Source of the DNA: Gnomoniopsis sp. IMI 355080
Lineage: Eukaryota > Ascomycota > Sordariomycetes > Diaporthales > Gnomoniaceae
Length of the DNA stretch: 64,000 nt
NCBI GenBank assembly: GCA_027946555.1
Contig: JAPEVC010000096.1
Span: 62,001-126,000 of the forward strand
Direction: 5' to 3'
Shown here: in pieces, positions 1-11,653 of the stretch
Layout: each line of letters starts with the position of its first letter
Position numbering within the stretch: position 1 is the first letter of the stretch
Translations under genes and position numbers: made by a program
Notes under the pieces: generated by a model
The model's input: the letters and a program-made list of their open reading frames with translations, nothing else
Database searches by the model: none
What the model was told of the DNA's origin: nothing

Positions 1-2
1 AA

Positions 3-515
3 GATGTCCCAGACGCGCCGCTGAAGCCCCTCATCAGGCGTCCGACTCCTGGCTTTCTCCGGCTGAAAACTCCTGTTTGGGAAAAAGACAACAATGGGCA
101 TAGGGGACCGCCTACACCGGGAAGTTCCCCGCGCCGTAGCAAAAAATCCCAAAGTGGCTCAGGGAAGAATCAACAAGCGCAAAATTCTCAACAAGCAACT
201 CGGCATAATGGATCACTCGACGATGATATCTCGCCCACAAACTCGGTGCCCGGATCGACACGAGTGGTGAGCCCTATCTCTGTTCCGACAAAGCAAGCAC
301 CAGTTTTAGCAGAGGGTGCTCCCGAATCCTGTCTCTCATCAACAAAACAAAACTTGATGCCTACCACTGAGGCACCACCGGTTGTGCAGCCTGTCAAGTC
401 TGCTGGTTTCCAAAGCAAGGATCCTCATTTCCAGATTGCCGTCGGAGACTCCGTTAAACTTGGCCCAACATCACCGTCTGCTCATCGAGAGGGGGCGCAA
501 AGCGAACAAGAATAG
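3..515 (+). CDS. 3' end of an unidentified gene (partial)
   Basis: The frame is open from the window edge to a TAG at 513-515, so this is read as the last exon of a gene whose 5' part lies outside the window. The 170 visible residues are rich in Ser, Pro, Lys and Gln (runs such as PPTPGSSPRRSKKSQSGSG) and have no recognisable domain, signal or membrane segment, so they look like a disordered C-terminal tail. I cannot assign a function. An alternative is a chance open frame, but 170 codons without a stop and a low-complexity tail typical of fungal regulatory proteins favour a real gene. Confidence 0.5.
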   Translation, partial: DVPDAPLKPLIRRPTPGFLRLKTPVWEKDNNGHRGPPTPGSSPRRSKKSQSGSGKNQQAQNSQQATRHNGSLDDDISPTNSVPGSTRVVSPISVPTKQAPVLAEGAPESCLSSTKQNLMPTTEAPPVVQPVKSAGFQSKDPHFQIAVGDSVKLGPTSPSAHREGAQSEQE

Positions 516-950
516 ATCTCGGTTGTCGGCCGGTAAGTCAGGAGTCCGGACAAATGCGATGGGCGTTCAAGGCTCACATATCAATGTAATTGGATGTCGC
601 TAGCAAATAGAAGATAACTGCGACTATTGTGGCCGCGTACCTAGGTATAGGGCACAAAGGAAGTTGAACTCTTGTTTGAGGGTTAATGACTGCACGGCTA
701 GGTAGTCATCTAACACAGTGATGTTCACAATATCAAAAGTGTTTTTACCCATTCCTTATTGTTTATCAAAGGCTCAATCAGCTTGATCTGCATGGATCAA
801 CCTCAATTCCGAATGTCAAGAGCATGAGCTACTTTGATACTGAGTGTGTATCATAAATCGTCAGGTTTTCTAGAAGTGTCCCTCTCCGCATTCGAGACGA
901 TCTCTGTATACAAATTTCATGAAAGGGTTGCATAAGTTCTTAGACCAGAC
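516..950. other. intergenic, convergent 3' ends
   Basis: This 435-base spacer lies between the end of the plus-strand partial gene and the end of the minus-strand tyrosinase. It is AT-rich and holds only short open frames. It presumably contains the two 3' UTRs. I see no other feature. Confidence 0.5.
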
Positions 951-2453
951 TCAATAGTCATATTTGTAACATAACAGTCCGCCCTGCGTATTGAGAATGT
1001 CTCCAACGGTCGCGTTGGCCCTCAGCCCGTTCATGTCCAGTACAGTTCCTGATGTCACAGTGTTATCACAAGGATTACTGCCATCTACACAGGCACTAGT
1101 AACGGTCTGCGCGTATGCGGTGTTCTTTTGCTGCCAGGACCACAACTCGTGGTCGATGAAGAGGTGATGCATGAAGAAGATTGGGTCACTCGGACTTGAG
1201 TAGACATCAGCCCTGTGAGACTTTCATTAGCAAATTGGATAATGACTAGTGCTGACGTTCTGGAATTCCGAAGCCATGTCTCGGGTGTGAATCGGGGAAA
1301 AGTCCGAAAGGAAGCGACGACGATTGGCACTCACATGACCGAGCCAATACCATTATGACCATACGCATGAGGCCCTGTCTCGACACAGCTTCCAAACGAG
1401 CCCGTCGTCGAAAGCTGAGCGCAATAATTGACATAGGCTGTGCTTGACTGCGAAGTCAAGCTCTCTGTTCATGCGTCAGTCTTACTTGAGAGCTCAAAGG
1501 AACAAACAGAATTGCTGATACTTGGGCGGAAGAACACCCCGAGGCCACCTGTGAATCAAGATGAAAGGCTTACCATCTACAGCTCTTGAAAGACAGTGTG
1601 CAACATTTGATGTACCAGGACCAATGTGGCACGTCCAATTGGCAAATCGTCCATTCGTTATGCACGTCCCAGTTCCCTGGGTAGGTCCGGGCAGGGAACC
1701 AAAGTAGTTGCTCGTAAATAAGGGAGACAGATGGCTGTGTATTGTTAGAACCTGGGTTAGCATCTTGGAGTCGTCGATGCATAATTTCTACACTTTGCCG
1801 GGCACCTATACTTACAATGCACCGCTATCCTTCGTCTCATCCCACCAGGGCAAGGACCGGGTAAATCCACACTGGGTTCTCAGGGCCTGCTCAAAAGTGT
1901 AGACGAAATAACGATGCCAAAGGATGAATATGCCGTTGCCGTGCACTGTTGGAGTCATCTTCTGATGCGTACGCACGAAGTCTTCGTACCGGCTAGTAGA
2001 TGGTGAGAAAGCCCTCCCAGCAGAAGGAAGATTCGCGAGGCAGGCGATGGCGTTGACATAAGCCTGTCGGTCCGAGGAGGAATAACTTCGCCATTCGATG
2101 CGCGTTTGGGCAGAGGTACATGAGGCGGTTGCGGACGAAGCCTCGACTTCGAAGTCTTCAAATTTGGATCCACTAATGCTGTTGCTGCCGACAGTATCCG
2201 AGACAGCGGTGGTGTTGACGAGTGTAGGGTTTTGGATGACATCCTCAAGTGAAAGTGTCCTGAAGTTACCGAAGGCTTGCAGGGGCATCGATGAAGGAAT
2301 ATCCGTCTGTGAATCGTTTGAGACATCGTACTGGGCCACATCAACCGCATTGCCAAAGTCCAATAATTCAATACTCGTTACGGGTATTGCCTCGATAACA
2401 ATATGTTGCACAACCAAGACAGGCGCCAAGAGGAGTAAATTTGATGACCACAT
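951..2453 (-). CDS. secreted tyrosinase (type-3 copper monooxygenase)
   Basis: Four exons read on the minus strand: 2453-1816, 1734-1574, 1437-1335 and 1212-951. The phases join to a 387-residue protein. It starts with a hydrophobic leader (MWSSNLLLLAPVLVV) suggesting secretion. The CuA site shows three His, in THQ, VHG and the FILWHRYF block. The CuB site shows HAYGH (HxxxH) and DPIFFMHHLFIDHELWSWQ. These are the six copper ligands of the tyrosinase central domain. Length fits short fungal tyrosinases without the large C-terminal pro-domain. Known members hydroxylate or oxidise phenols and tyrosyl residues, in melanin formation, secondary metabolism or modification of ribosomal peptides; which applies here cannot be read. 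It lies in tandem with a carboxypeptidase and a P450. Confidence 0.93.
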
Positions 2454-3569
2454 GGCGATATGCAGGTTTTAGCATTGGGCTTCCAGACTTTGGACTTCCG
2501 CAGCAGAGCTCTCCCAAGCAATTTAGAATGGAGATGACTGAATTAGCACGCTGAGAAGCGAGACAGTAATATAGTACCTAGGTGGACTGGATCGAAATAC
2601 AGCGATTGGGAATATCTTGGCACTCTCTTATACATATCATATATGTCAGAGGCCAGCACCACTGGTCCGTATTCGAATCTTACGTTTTCGAAGATCATCT
2701 TCGTGCCGCATAGCGCCACACTTCTAGTCAACAGTTAGTTTCCTGCAATACGAAAAGCACGAAGTAGGACCTGGCCTACTGCATTCATGGCTTGCTTATG
2801 GCGTGTGCCAAGCTTCCACTCTATTTCCTGTCGTGCTTTTGTACTACCTGCATGTCTCGGTTTTACCAGGTTACTGCGTAGAAGCCTTGGTGCGATCTTC
2901 AAGTATTTGTATGGATGTAAAGCACTTCATTTGGTAACTGCAAAAAGCCATGCTCAAGCCAAGTAACCATCTCCTCGCTTTTCGGAATACTCGGCAGCAG
3001 CGTCAAGGCCGCGCGCTGGTGCACACCGCTGGTCATGATGCAGCAGACTGGGTACCTCACGAGTGCCGTGATACGGTGCCTTCGCTGCTCTTGTATGCTT
3101 GATTGCAACTTGGTGCTGACGACAGCCCCTACTTCATTGCAACTTTAGGTACCTAGATCGGAACAGATCTGAAATATGATCGTGCCAGAATCCGCCAACA
3201 CCACATACGAAAAAAGGCCTGATACTACTCTAGACATTCGAAATTTTGCCACAGGAGGTTCTAGGCCCTTGAAATATCATCTTGAAGATGTCAGCTGACC
3301 CAATCTAGTCCTCCAGCTACCGATTGACTGCATAATGGGTGTGGTCACCAGAGAAGGGGAGGAAATACAGTACGGCCCACAGGTATTGGAGGGCACAATG
3401 TCTACGGATTTGAAGAATCCATCGCAATGTGCCACTAGAGTAGAATTATCTAGGTAGACAAAATTTTTGAATAGGTGTTTGTATACAGGCCCGAGTGGGG
3501 CAAAAATAGCACCGGCTACATCCTCAGACCCAGCATCTCGATTGTTGTGTCAGCTCTTGAACACCGGAT
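2454..3569. other. intergenic between tyrosinase start and carboxypeptidase end
   Basis: This 1.1 kb spacer should hold the tyrosinase promoter (the gene reads leftward from 2453) and the 3' UTR of the carboxypeptidase. AT-rich tracts near 2570-2650 (atatag, catatcatatat) could serve as core promoter elements, but none is decisive. No open frame here looks like a gene. Confidence 0.4.
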
Positions 3570-5928
3570 CTACCAAAATGTGAATAGACACAACATAACG
3601 ACCAGCATTAGCAAAGGCGTCTCATTACCCGACGCCCTCCGAGCTTGGCTGACAGACGCAGTACCAACAACGCCTCCATTGACGATCCTAACTGTTCCAT
3701 TACCCATCTGACCCGAAGGCTGGGCCGTATTGTTGGTGTCAATCGTGAATGGCACCATGGATTGGAAACCTTCGACGCGTCCCAGAAGTACTTCCATGCT
3801 TCGAAAAGCCACAGCCGGTGTGTCCTTCGTCAGGAAGTGTCCTGCTGGTGAAACAGCTATGTATGTCAAGCCTCTCTCCTTGTGGGCTAAATGTAGATAT
3901 TCTGGATCAGAAAAGTTGCTGACCAATACTGTTAGAGACTGACGTACCTGTTCCCATAACACCCGCCCCAGCAAAGGTCGTAAAGTCATCATTGGCATGA
4001 TACGGAATATACAGAGGATCCGCCGGCCTAGATTGAAAGCCCATCATACCTCCAAAAGTCATGTTTTGAATAGAAAGCAGCGTGCCATCGGAGATGAGGA
4101 CGAAATCCTGGCTTCCGTGGCCTAGAATCACATTCTGAGTTCGGTCGATCACGTTTGGAAGCACAGGCTGCGAGCCCGGACCGTCGACGACCGAAGTGTC
4201 TGTACCATTCACAAAGACGTCTGGATTTCCATTGGTGCAAAATGACCAAGTTTTGTTAGGTGCATGGATGACGTTTTTAACATCTTGCCTGTCGAAGTAC
4301 ACTGGTCCTGATCCCTGAGGAACGTAGTTGGTATCATCGCTGAAGCCTAAGGGGTCGTACTTCATGGGACAAAGCTGAGAAATGGTGTATATAGAAAAGC
4401 ATGGATTGACTTCATTGGCGGCGTTGAAGACATCGTTCCAGAGGTCACAGCCTTCCTGAAAAGTCGCTTGATCTGCCTGAACTCCAGGAAGAGTTGATGT
4501 CTGCCTTCCAGCTGGTGGGAAAACGAGCTGTTGATCAAGATAGTCGTCGTAGCCACACGCTTTGGAAGCGTTCGTCAGGGATGTGGTGAAGGAGTCATTG
4601 AACCCTAAGACATCCGACCAGGTATTAACAAACCGTGCTGCTGGCATGTCCTGAGCTATAGGATCGTTCGAGTAGAGGCCGTCGAATATTTGCATCCTAG
4701 AAGTCCTATTAATATTCACATCCCCGTTCCCGAAAGGCAGATGAAGTCTGAAGTATACAACCACCGAGATTTTGTGCCATCATGATGCCCAGGTGACCAA
4801 CCAGATTCTATCCCACTCTTTATGTGGCATGGGATCTTTCGAGGTGGCCGTTGAACAACGTCTACGAAAATGATCGGCCAAGGGTATCGAGGATTTCACT
4901 CTTTCTTGGTGTTGGAGAGTTGGGAGGAGGGGCAAGAGAAGGGATGCAGTATGAAAGCGACAAGAACACGAGGTTACTCACCCTGTGACATTGAAGAATT
5001 GCGGATCATTCGCATCAAGCATGGCAGAGGCTATATACGGACAGTACATGCCGCTATAAGAGCTACCTAAAAGTGGGATATTAGTTCGGGGCATCAGGAA
5101 CGGCAGAGAGAGTGTCAGACTTCCCTGTGATGTAAATCTTGTACCCCTGCATGGCAAAGGTGTTCACAAAGTTCTTCCAGAAACCCATGAACTGCTGGGC
5201 TACGTCTGCCTCATTTCTCGCCGTTGGAGTGCCTTGAGAAAATCCGGTGCCGATGGGTTGGTCGATCCAAACCATGTTCGTGAGCCGATGCCATGACCTG
5301 TTGCTAACTCAGAATTTTGCTTGCGCACACGTAGGTATCGCGCACAAGGAATAACAAAAATTTGGGACGGTGCGTACCATTTATTTTGAATAGGGCGGAA
5401 CACTCCAGCCTGCCAGAGAAATGGGCCATTCGCACTCAAAAGCTCGCCGATCGAGGAGCATCCGGGCTATGATTCTGATGATCAGCGTCCTCGTAGCGTA
5501 TCAGCCTGGGAGCAGTATCTTACTCCGCCACTTAGCCAGATTGTGATCTCTTTGCCGACTGTCTGATTCTCAGACGGAAAGAACCAGAAGAACATGGTGT
5601 TGGTGTCATTTGCATTATCACTTATTGGAAGACTGCCGGCGTAGGACTCGCCTACATCCCAGGGGACTTCTGGGATGGCAGTACCATTGACGGCAAATTC
5701 TAATACACAGAAAACACAGTATCAGCTCCATTATCAACTTTTAGCAGCAGCCTGGAACGTACGCTGAGTCTGCGGCGTCAGGAATCTGGGCGCAGATTGT
5801 CGTGGAACAGGTCCTGACTGTCCAGATGTAGGAGTGAGCACCCGCTCCGAGAGAGACGGCCTTATACTTCTCAATCTCAGAGTAGCGCTAGCAGCGCCGG
5901 CCAGGAGTAGCTGTGCGAACCAGCGCAT
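3570..5928 (-). CDS. secreted serine carboxypeptidase, peptidase family S10
   Basis: Seven exons on the minus strand (5928-5739, 5699-5524, 5466-5378, 5297-5121, 5062-4982, 4696-3948, 3886-3570) join in phase to 592 residues. The N-terminus is a signal peptide (MRWFAQLLLAGAASA). Family landmarks appear in order: FAVNGTAIPEV, GESYAGSLPIS, the oxyanion block WLSGGPGCSSIGELL, WIDQPIGTGFSQGT, the nucleophile block GNSYSGMY, a late Asp (SQDFVL) and a late His (PAGHFL). A hydrophobic C-terminus (LLMLVVMLCLFTFW) could be a GPI-anchor signal or membrane tail. The nucleophile block reads Asn-Ser, where S10 enzymes usually have Glu-Ser; the only in-frame splice I found gives Asn. Intron 5 is long (285 bases). 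It removes C-terminal residues from peptides outside the cell or at the surface. Confidence 0.92.
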
Positions 5929-6729
5929 TTCGAAGATTGTTAAGCTTGTACGGACTGAAATACAGAAGGATGCTTTAGAGTACAGGAAGGCTACGGGTAA
6001 AAGCTCCCGATGGTTTGGCCATTGACGTGAGAATTCCTGTGATATTTGATTGTGACCCGTGTTCAGGGGTACATGATATATAAACTGGCTTACTTTTTTT
6101 TGGAACGCTGTCTGAGGGGAGGTTAAAATAAGGTTGCTGGTGGGCTAGGTTCCGTTGTCACAGGTCTGTCCGTCTCCAATAAAGAAAATGTGACACTCGA
6201 TCTTGATCGCCAGTTGCCGAGAGCTTACCACGCGAGTCCTTATCTACTATGCAGTACATGCTACACCAACAAGCGTGGCTGAAGATCAAACAGTACCGCA
6301 GTTTCGATATAGCCACTTGAAAAAGGCTATAGGAAATGGCCTCTCAGATAGAGATGCTCGTTAAATCTGTTGACTGCGTCGACTGCATCGGGTAAACATT
6401 TCCTACTTCATGCTACTTGTCGCGGAACTTGATTCAATCACTCCTCAAACATCCATGTCGAGACAATTTTGACTCCAGCGCTGGCATACCTAGGTTCGTA
6501 ATCGCTCGTGGGATAATTGCACACCGAGAGTCTCGATCAGGACATCTGGCGGACAGCTTTTCTACAAGCTTTCCACATGGTCGAGGTTCACTGCTGAAGC
6601 ATTGACGTGAACATTCACAAGTTATATGCAACCCTCACATTCCATGTACGGATTTCCCCTCCAGCCCCGTTCACCCCAACCATTTCGCTTGACATGCTGT
6701 GCGCACGGCCGGTGGTCCAGAACCGCGGC
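5929..6729. other. intergenic upstream of the carboxypeptidase
   Basis: This 0.8 kb spacer lies between the carboxypeptidase start and the P450 stop; both genes read leftward. It contains the carboxypeptidase promoter, with an AT-rich core near 6070-6082, and the P450 3' UTR. Short open frames have no features of real genes. Confidence 0.45.
6070..6082 (-). promoter_or_regulatory. candidate TATA element of the carboxypeptidase gene
   Basis: On the minus strand the sequence reads tttatatatca, about 145 bases upstream of the ATG at 5928. Position and composition suit a fungal TATA element. There is no transcript evidence. Confidence 0.35.
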
Positions 6730-8638
6730 CTAGGAGCACTCGACCAGACATCTCCTGCCTTTAGGTGGGCCCAAGAAAAACAGCACTTGCTCCATGTCAT
6801 CATCACACATTCCTTCCTTGGTTGAGATTTTGGCGTTAGGGAATGAGCGGAAGAAGCGCGCGGTAGCCAGGCGCATTTCGAGACGGGCCAGATGGATGCC
6901 AATGCAGACTATGAAGCATTAGAGGATTATTTTCCCCATCAAAGTAGTGACGGTGAGGTGTGTTCAAACTCACTTCGGGAGCCACCGCCAAACGGCATCA
7001 TTGTGTCTTTCATATCTTTCGTCGGAGCAGCCCACCTTGAGGGGTCGAATCTCTCGGGATCGGGAAAGATTGAGGGGTCTCTATGCAAGCTGTATGCTTG
7101 AGTACAGACAGTCGAGCCACCCGGAAGATAACTGCCGGCAAAGTCTGCACCTTCTCGAGGGACAATTCGAGGCAAGGCGGACGGAGCTGCAGGGTGCAGG
7201 CGCAAGGCCTCTTCGATGGTGTAGTTGAGGTAATGTAACCCTTGCAATTCATGATCCGAATAGTCCTCCCTACTGAGCGTTAGTCTTCTGCAGTGTAATC
7301 TCGCAATATATCCTCAGCAGAAGGCAGTGTGGCCCTGCTGCAGGGTAAGATGCACTCACGGCAACTGCTGGACTTCGTGAACAAGCTTGTCTCTGACTTC
7401 AGGATCTCGCAGTACCCTCCATACTAGGTATGTGAGAGTTACAGCAGTGGTGTCACTCCCCGCAACGATGTATGCTGTAGCATTATCCATGATCTCTTTG
7501 AACGTTAATGTATCTTCTTCTTGGCCTTTGAAGATTCTGGTGAAAAGAGTAGGCACGGGGCGTTCGGGGTTCTTCTCGACGAGGTTCTGGTATCGTCGCA
7601 GACTCTCCGTGGTATACTTGGCATTCTTGTGGATAACATCCGTATTATCCGCAAAGCCTGGGATAGGAATACCTTTAAGAGCTAATTTTGCAAGCCATGG
7701 AAAGGTATTCCTTTTGGCGCTTACGAGCGCGATCTTTTCGAGATTCCGGCTATAATCGTTTTTCTGGAGATATGGAAGCGTTGGTAACAGCATCTTGGTG
7801 CTCAGGAAGTAGATATCACGTACCTCGCCCAGCTCCAGCATCCGAAATGATTCACCAAACGTCAATTCGCCGATGACATCTGTCGCCATCTGTTTGACTC
7901 GAAGATTAGCGAATGGTGCACACCACCAGGACTCAGGTCGATAGAGGTTCGTACAAAAAGCCACCATTTGAAGACGTCTCCAGCCTCTCTACTAGACTTC
8001 ATCTCCTGGCCTATTCTTTCGACGGCCAGATTGACTCGCTGCTCAACGATGGGCAGGTATGACTTCAAGGACGACTCGGAGAACCCTCCAGAAAGTAGCT
8101 TTCGGTGTCGACGATGGGTTTGGATCTACAAAACGTTTGGCGGTTAGCAGTCGTCACGGTCAATGAGATAATTACGAAAAAACCAGGGTAGCAGACTTAC
8201 GTCCGTGGTACTGAAGACGCTTTCTACGCCCGGTGCACTGAGTGCACGATAGAATTTGGGCGACTTGATATATGTTGCCTTCACGGTATGGATTGCCTTG
8301 ATGGAAGGGAGATCTGTCACGTCGACTTCATCCGGCCCCACGCGGACAACTGGTCCTAAAAAAACGTCATTACCTGGGAAAAGACAGACTGTAGATTGGA
8401 TTGTTACTGTGCGTGACATACCGTACTTTTGATGCAATGAATGGACGTACTTTGCCCTTTTCCCTTGAAGCCAATGCCATCTTAAGACGAGCTCAGTGAA
8501 TTTGGAATACCATGGCCCAGGGACTTTCGCCAAGGGGCTCGATAGCACACTATACACGTAATATACGACGGCGGCTAGGGCAACAGCACCCAGAAGAAAA
8601 TCGGATTGGGAAACGTGAGTGATCAAAGCGTCTGCCAT
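6730..8638 (-). CDS. cytochrome P450 monooxygenase
   Basis: Six exons on the minus strand (8638-8422, 8355-8201, 8125-7955, 7889-7360, 7269-6974, 6908-6730) join to 515 residues, the usual P450 length. An N-terminal hydrophobic helix (LLGAVALAAVVYYVYSVL) is followed by the Pro-rich hinge PLAKVPGPW. The I-helix reads AYIVAGSDTTA, the K-helix EEALRLHP has the ExxR pair, the PERF block is PERFDPSRW, and the heme loop is FGGGSRICIG with the Cys ligand; that loop is interrupted by the last intron. ER-anchored class II P450 fed by a reductase. The segment KWWLFMATDVIGELTFGESF resembles fungal secondary-metabolism P450s (StcF/benzoate-hydroxylase-like clans), but the substrate is unknown. The start at 8638 is the first ATG before the membrane helix. 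Confidence 0.93.
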
Positions 8639-9437
8639 GATGGCCTCTGGTGGCCTGACAGTGCAGGTGAATACGATTAGGAGCTGTGGTATGACATCGA
8701 GAGAGACTGCTTTTGAGAGAGGGAGAAGGAATGAAGTCCCGAATACTTGGGCGATGCTTTTTATGCGTCTCGCGACAACTCCCCCCCCCCCCACTCTGCC
8801 CCAGTAGCTAAGAAGCAGGCGTTCGTGGTCGACCTCGGGAGTAACGGATAGTCTCCACCGCGATCGCACGCAATGCTACCTTGCACCCGCGACTGACATC
8901 AAGCGTATTAGTGATTTGGCGGGGATGGACCAGCATCACGCAAGATACTTGCAGGAGGTGGCAAGTGGGTACTCTGGGCCTGCAAGCCCGGGATAGCGCC
9001 GGGCCGCCGGCGTTGAAGGCATGGCCCGAAGACGCGAGCTGCAAAAGGTATCATTGCAGCCGGTACGCCTGCATCTCCAATGCTGCATGAATGGGTCGCG
9101 TGTCAACCAACTGACTACGGCTAGGCTCTTCCAAGCCGACAAACCTCTGACCCATGCGGTCCTTGTTCGGACGGGATCCGTTTGCCTTTCTTTGGCGGTG
9201 AGAGCGTTCCTGGTTACTGTACTAAGTGTGTCATGAAACGGAACGAGTGGATTTCCTATTGTGACCAATCATCTTACATCGTTGTTCGGACGGGCCCACC
9301 ACTACACTCCTAAACCTATATATGTATGCCCTTCATTGAATTCCACTACAGGACTATACTATCAAAGAAAAGCATCTCGCTTGCCATATATATGCAGTCG
9401 GAAGCGATACCTAGGTCATTCAACAACTGTAATGGTT
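8639..9437. other. intergenic, P450 promoter region
   Basis: This 0.8 kb spacer lies between the P450 start and the GH127 stop, both reading leftward. It contains a run of 12 C at 8781-8792 and, on the minus strand, a TATA-like gcataaaaagc near 8755-8766, about 120 bases upstream of the P450 ATG. No open frame here is convincing. Confidence 0.45.
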
Positions 9438-11653
9438 CTAATCTAAGGTCCTAATGCCAACCCGCATTTGGTGCTTTCCCTTTCCCCGATTGGCCCTGGC
9501 AAAGTAGGGGATGAAATGCAAATCCACAGCCTCGTCTTTGACGAGCGCACCAAGGGTTTCCACCTCCAGAGAAGGTATCAAAGACTCCTTTGGAATCAAA
9601 ACTCCGCCGTTCTTCAACGTGATGCCAATGTATCTCTCGTTCAGCGGCAAGTCCGCTTTTTCCTCTTCGGCAATGAAGTTGCTCAGCTGGTTATCTTGCG
9701 TGATACCAGGCGCCAGCACAAGTGATTTAAAGTGGTCTGTAACCCACGGGTGATCGAAATCCTCTATACAGTAGATCAGTGGTCCACGGGCGAGGACGGC
9801 GATGCGTTGATTTGTGAACGGGTGAGGGCGTAGGATCCGGGGCACAATCGGGACGGTGAGCTTAAAACGTGGATTGGATCGAACGTAGGCTGAGTCGAGG
9901 TGCATATAGGACTTTGTCAAAGATATGTAGGCAGGCTTAGGGGTAATCTGTAGATGTAATTAGCGGGCAGTTTCCGTGGAGCGAAGGGAGGACGTGATGC
10001 TCACCTCCCAGGCATCGCCTGCCCATGCCGGTATCCGAATGTTGACGTTCACTTCAACACCATTGCTACTCTTCAGCTCAAAGTCGACGGTACCCTCCCA
10101 CGGGTAGTTGGTAGTCTGCACCAGTGAAAATGAATTGCCGCTGCCTTCCAACGTGTAGTTCAGAGACGCAGACGCAAAGAGATGAACATTGATGGTGGCA
10201 GCGTTCTGGGAAGTGGTTATCGGAGTCCACAAGTAGCCCCCAATATGCCCGAGGACTCGTGCGACGTTTGGAGGACAGCACGCGCATTCAAACCACTCTT
10301 CTCGTTTGTTGGATGCGTCCTTCTCGCAGGTGGCCATCTGATTGGCATAGGTGAAAGCCTTGCCATCAACTGACATGCCAGTGAGCATGGCGTTATACAG
10401 GGCACGCTCGAGGATATCCGTGTACTGGCCGTCCAGGTCAATCTGTTTCATCTTAGTACATCCCATGCATACCTAACTAGTGTAGAAATCGTTACCTGAA
10501 GAATTCTCTCCGCCAGCATCATGACGCCAATTGCGGCACAGGTCTCGGAGTAGCAGCCGCCTTCGTCGGTAGACTGGGGCAGGAAATAGTCGATTCCAAA
10601 GCCTTCCCACTTGCTGATGGCTCCGATTCCGCCAGTAAGGTACATCTTCTGATTCACCATGTTGCTCCAGAGTCGCTTAACGGCAGGAAAATACATTGAG
10701 CCAAACGTCTTGTGATCGAGAACGCACAGGTCGGCAACGGCCGTTAGAAGATACATGGCCCTGACAGAGTGGCCTTCTATAGTGTCTTGTTCTAGGATCG
10801 GCTTATGTGCCTGATTATACCTATTTCGCGTTAGTAATCCATCGATCTTGGTCTTCTACACTATTGGATGTATGACATGAACTTACCAGTAACTTCGAGC
10901 AGCGGGATAGTACGAGGGCGCGGTATACTGGCTCTCGCCACGCGCTTCAGCCTCAGCGTCGTAGTAATGCTTCTTCCCGGCCACACCAACGGCGTTGCCT
11001 CTTTCCTCTATGAAATAACGCGCGAGGGACAGAGCCTTTGTATTGCCGGTGCGCTTGTAAAAGCGTATGAGAGCTAGCTCGATCTCAGGATGGCCTGGGT
11101 AACCGTGTTTCTGACCATCTTCAGGCCCAAAGGTTTTGTGCAGCAGGTCGATATAACGTTCCATTGGCTTCACAAACTGGTCTGACTTGAAACGTAGTTG
11201 ATGAGCCAGCGCACCTTCTATAAGATGTCCGGCGTTGTACAACTCATGCAAGTCGCGCAAGTTGGAGAAGCGTTCCTTGGGAGCCACGACTGTGAAATGA
11301 ATATTCACATATCCATCCGGCTGTTGAGCCTTGGTGATCTTCTTGACTAGCTCATCGGCAGCTTGATCAAGAGGCGTGTTGTCGCCCTTTTCCAGGTCTC
11401 CAAAATAAGCGAGACCTTCGATCCATTTTCCAACATCAGAGTCCCAAAAGAGATGCTTAGGGACTGGCCAGGTGACGGGAGGGTCGTCATAAATGGGATG
11501 CCACTTCAGATCAAACGCATCATACCTTCCCGTGGACTTCAGCATGTCCAGTTGGAAAGGAATCGTGCTTTCAAGGACGACATTGCGCTTCCGGGCCCAG
11601 AAAGAGCCCGGGTGGAATTCGGTGTAAGCAAAAGAATCCTGTGGATTGGCCAT
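9438..11653 (-). CDS. GH127 beta-L-arabinofuranosidase-like enzyme, intracellular
   Basis: Four exons on the minus strand (11653-10887, 10820-10496, 10442-10005, 9947-9438) join to 679 residues, close to bacterial HypBA1. GH127/DUF1680 signatures are AQQPDGYVNIHF, the alpha/alpha-barrel segment HELYNAGHLIEGALAH, GGCYSETCAAIGVMMLA and the Cys cluster WFECACCPPNVARVLGHIGGY, followed by a beta-sandwich C-terminus. In HypBA1 a Cys nucleophile sits in the equivalent cluster with a Zn held by Cys and Glu; the CACCPPN block keeps these Cys. No signal peptide follows the ATG at 11653, so the enzyme should act inside the cell, removing terminal beta-L-arabinofuranose from imported oligosaccharides or glycopeptides. 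Its neighbours (transporter, secreted hydrolase, regulator) fit a sugar-utilisation cluster. Exact substrate is an inference from family. Confidence 0.9.
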
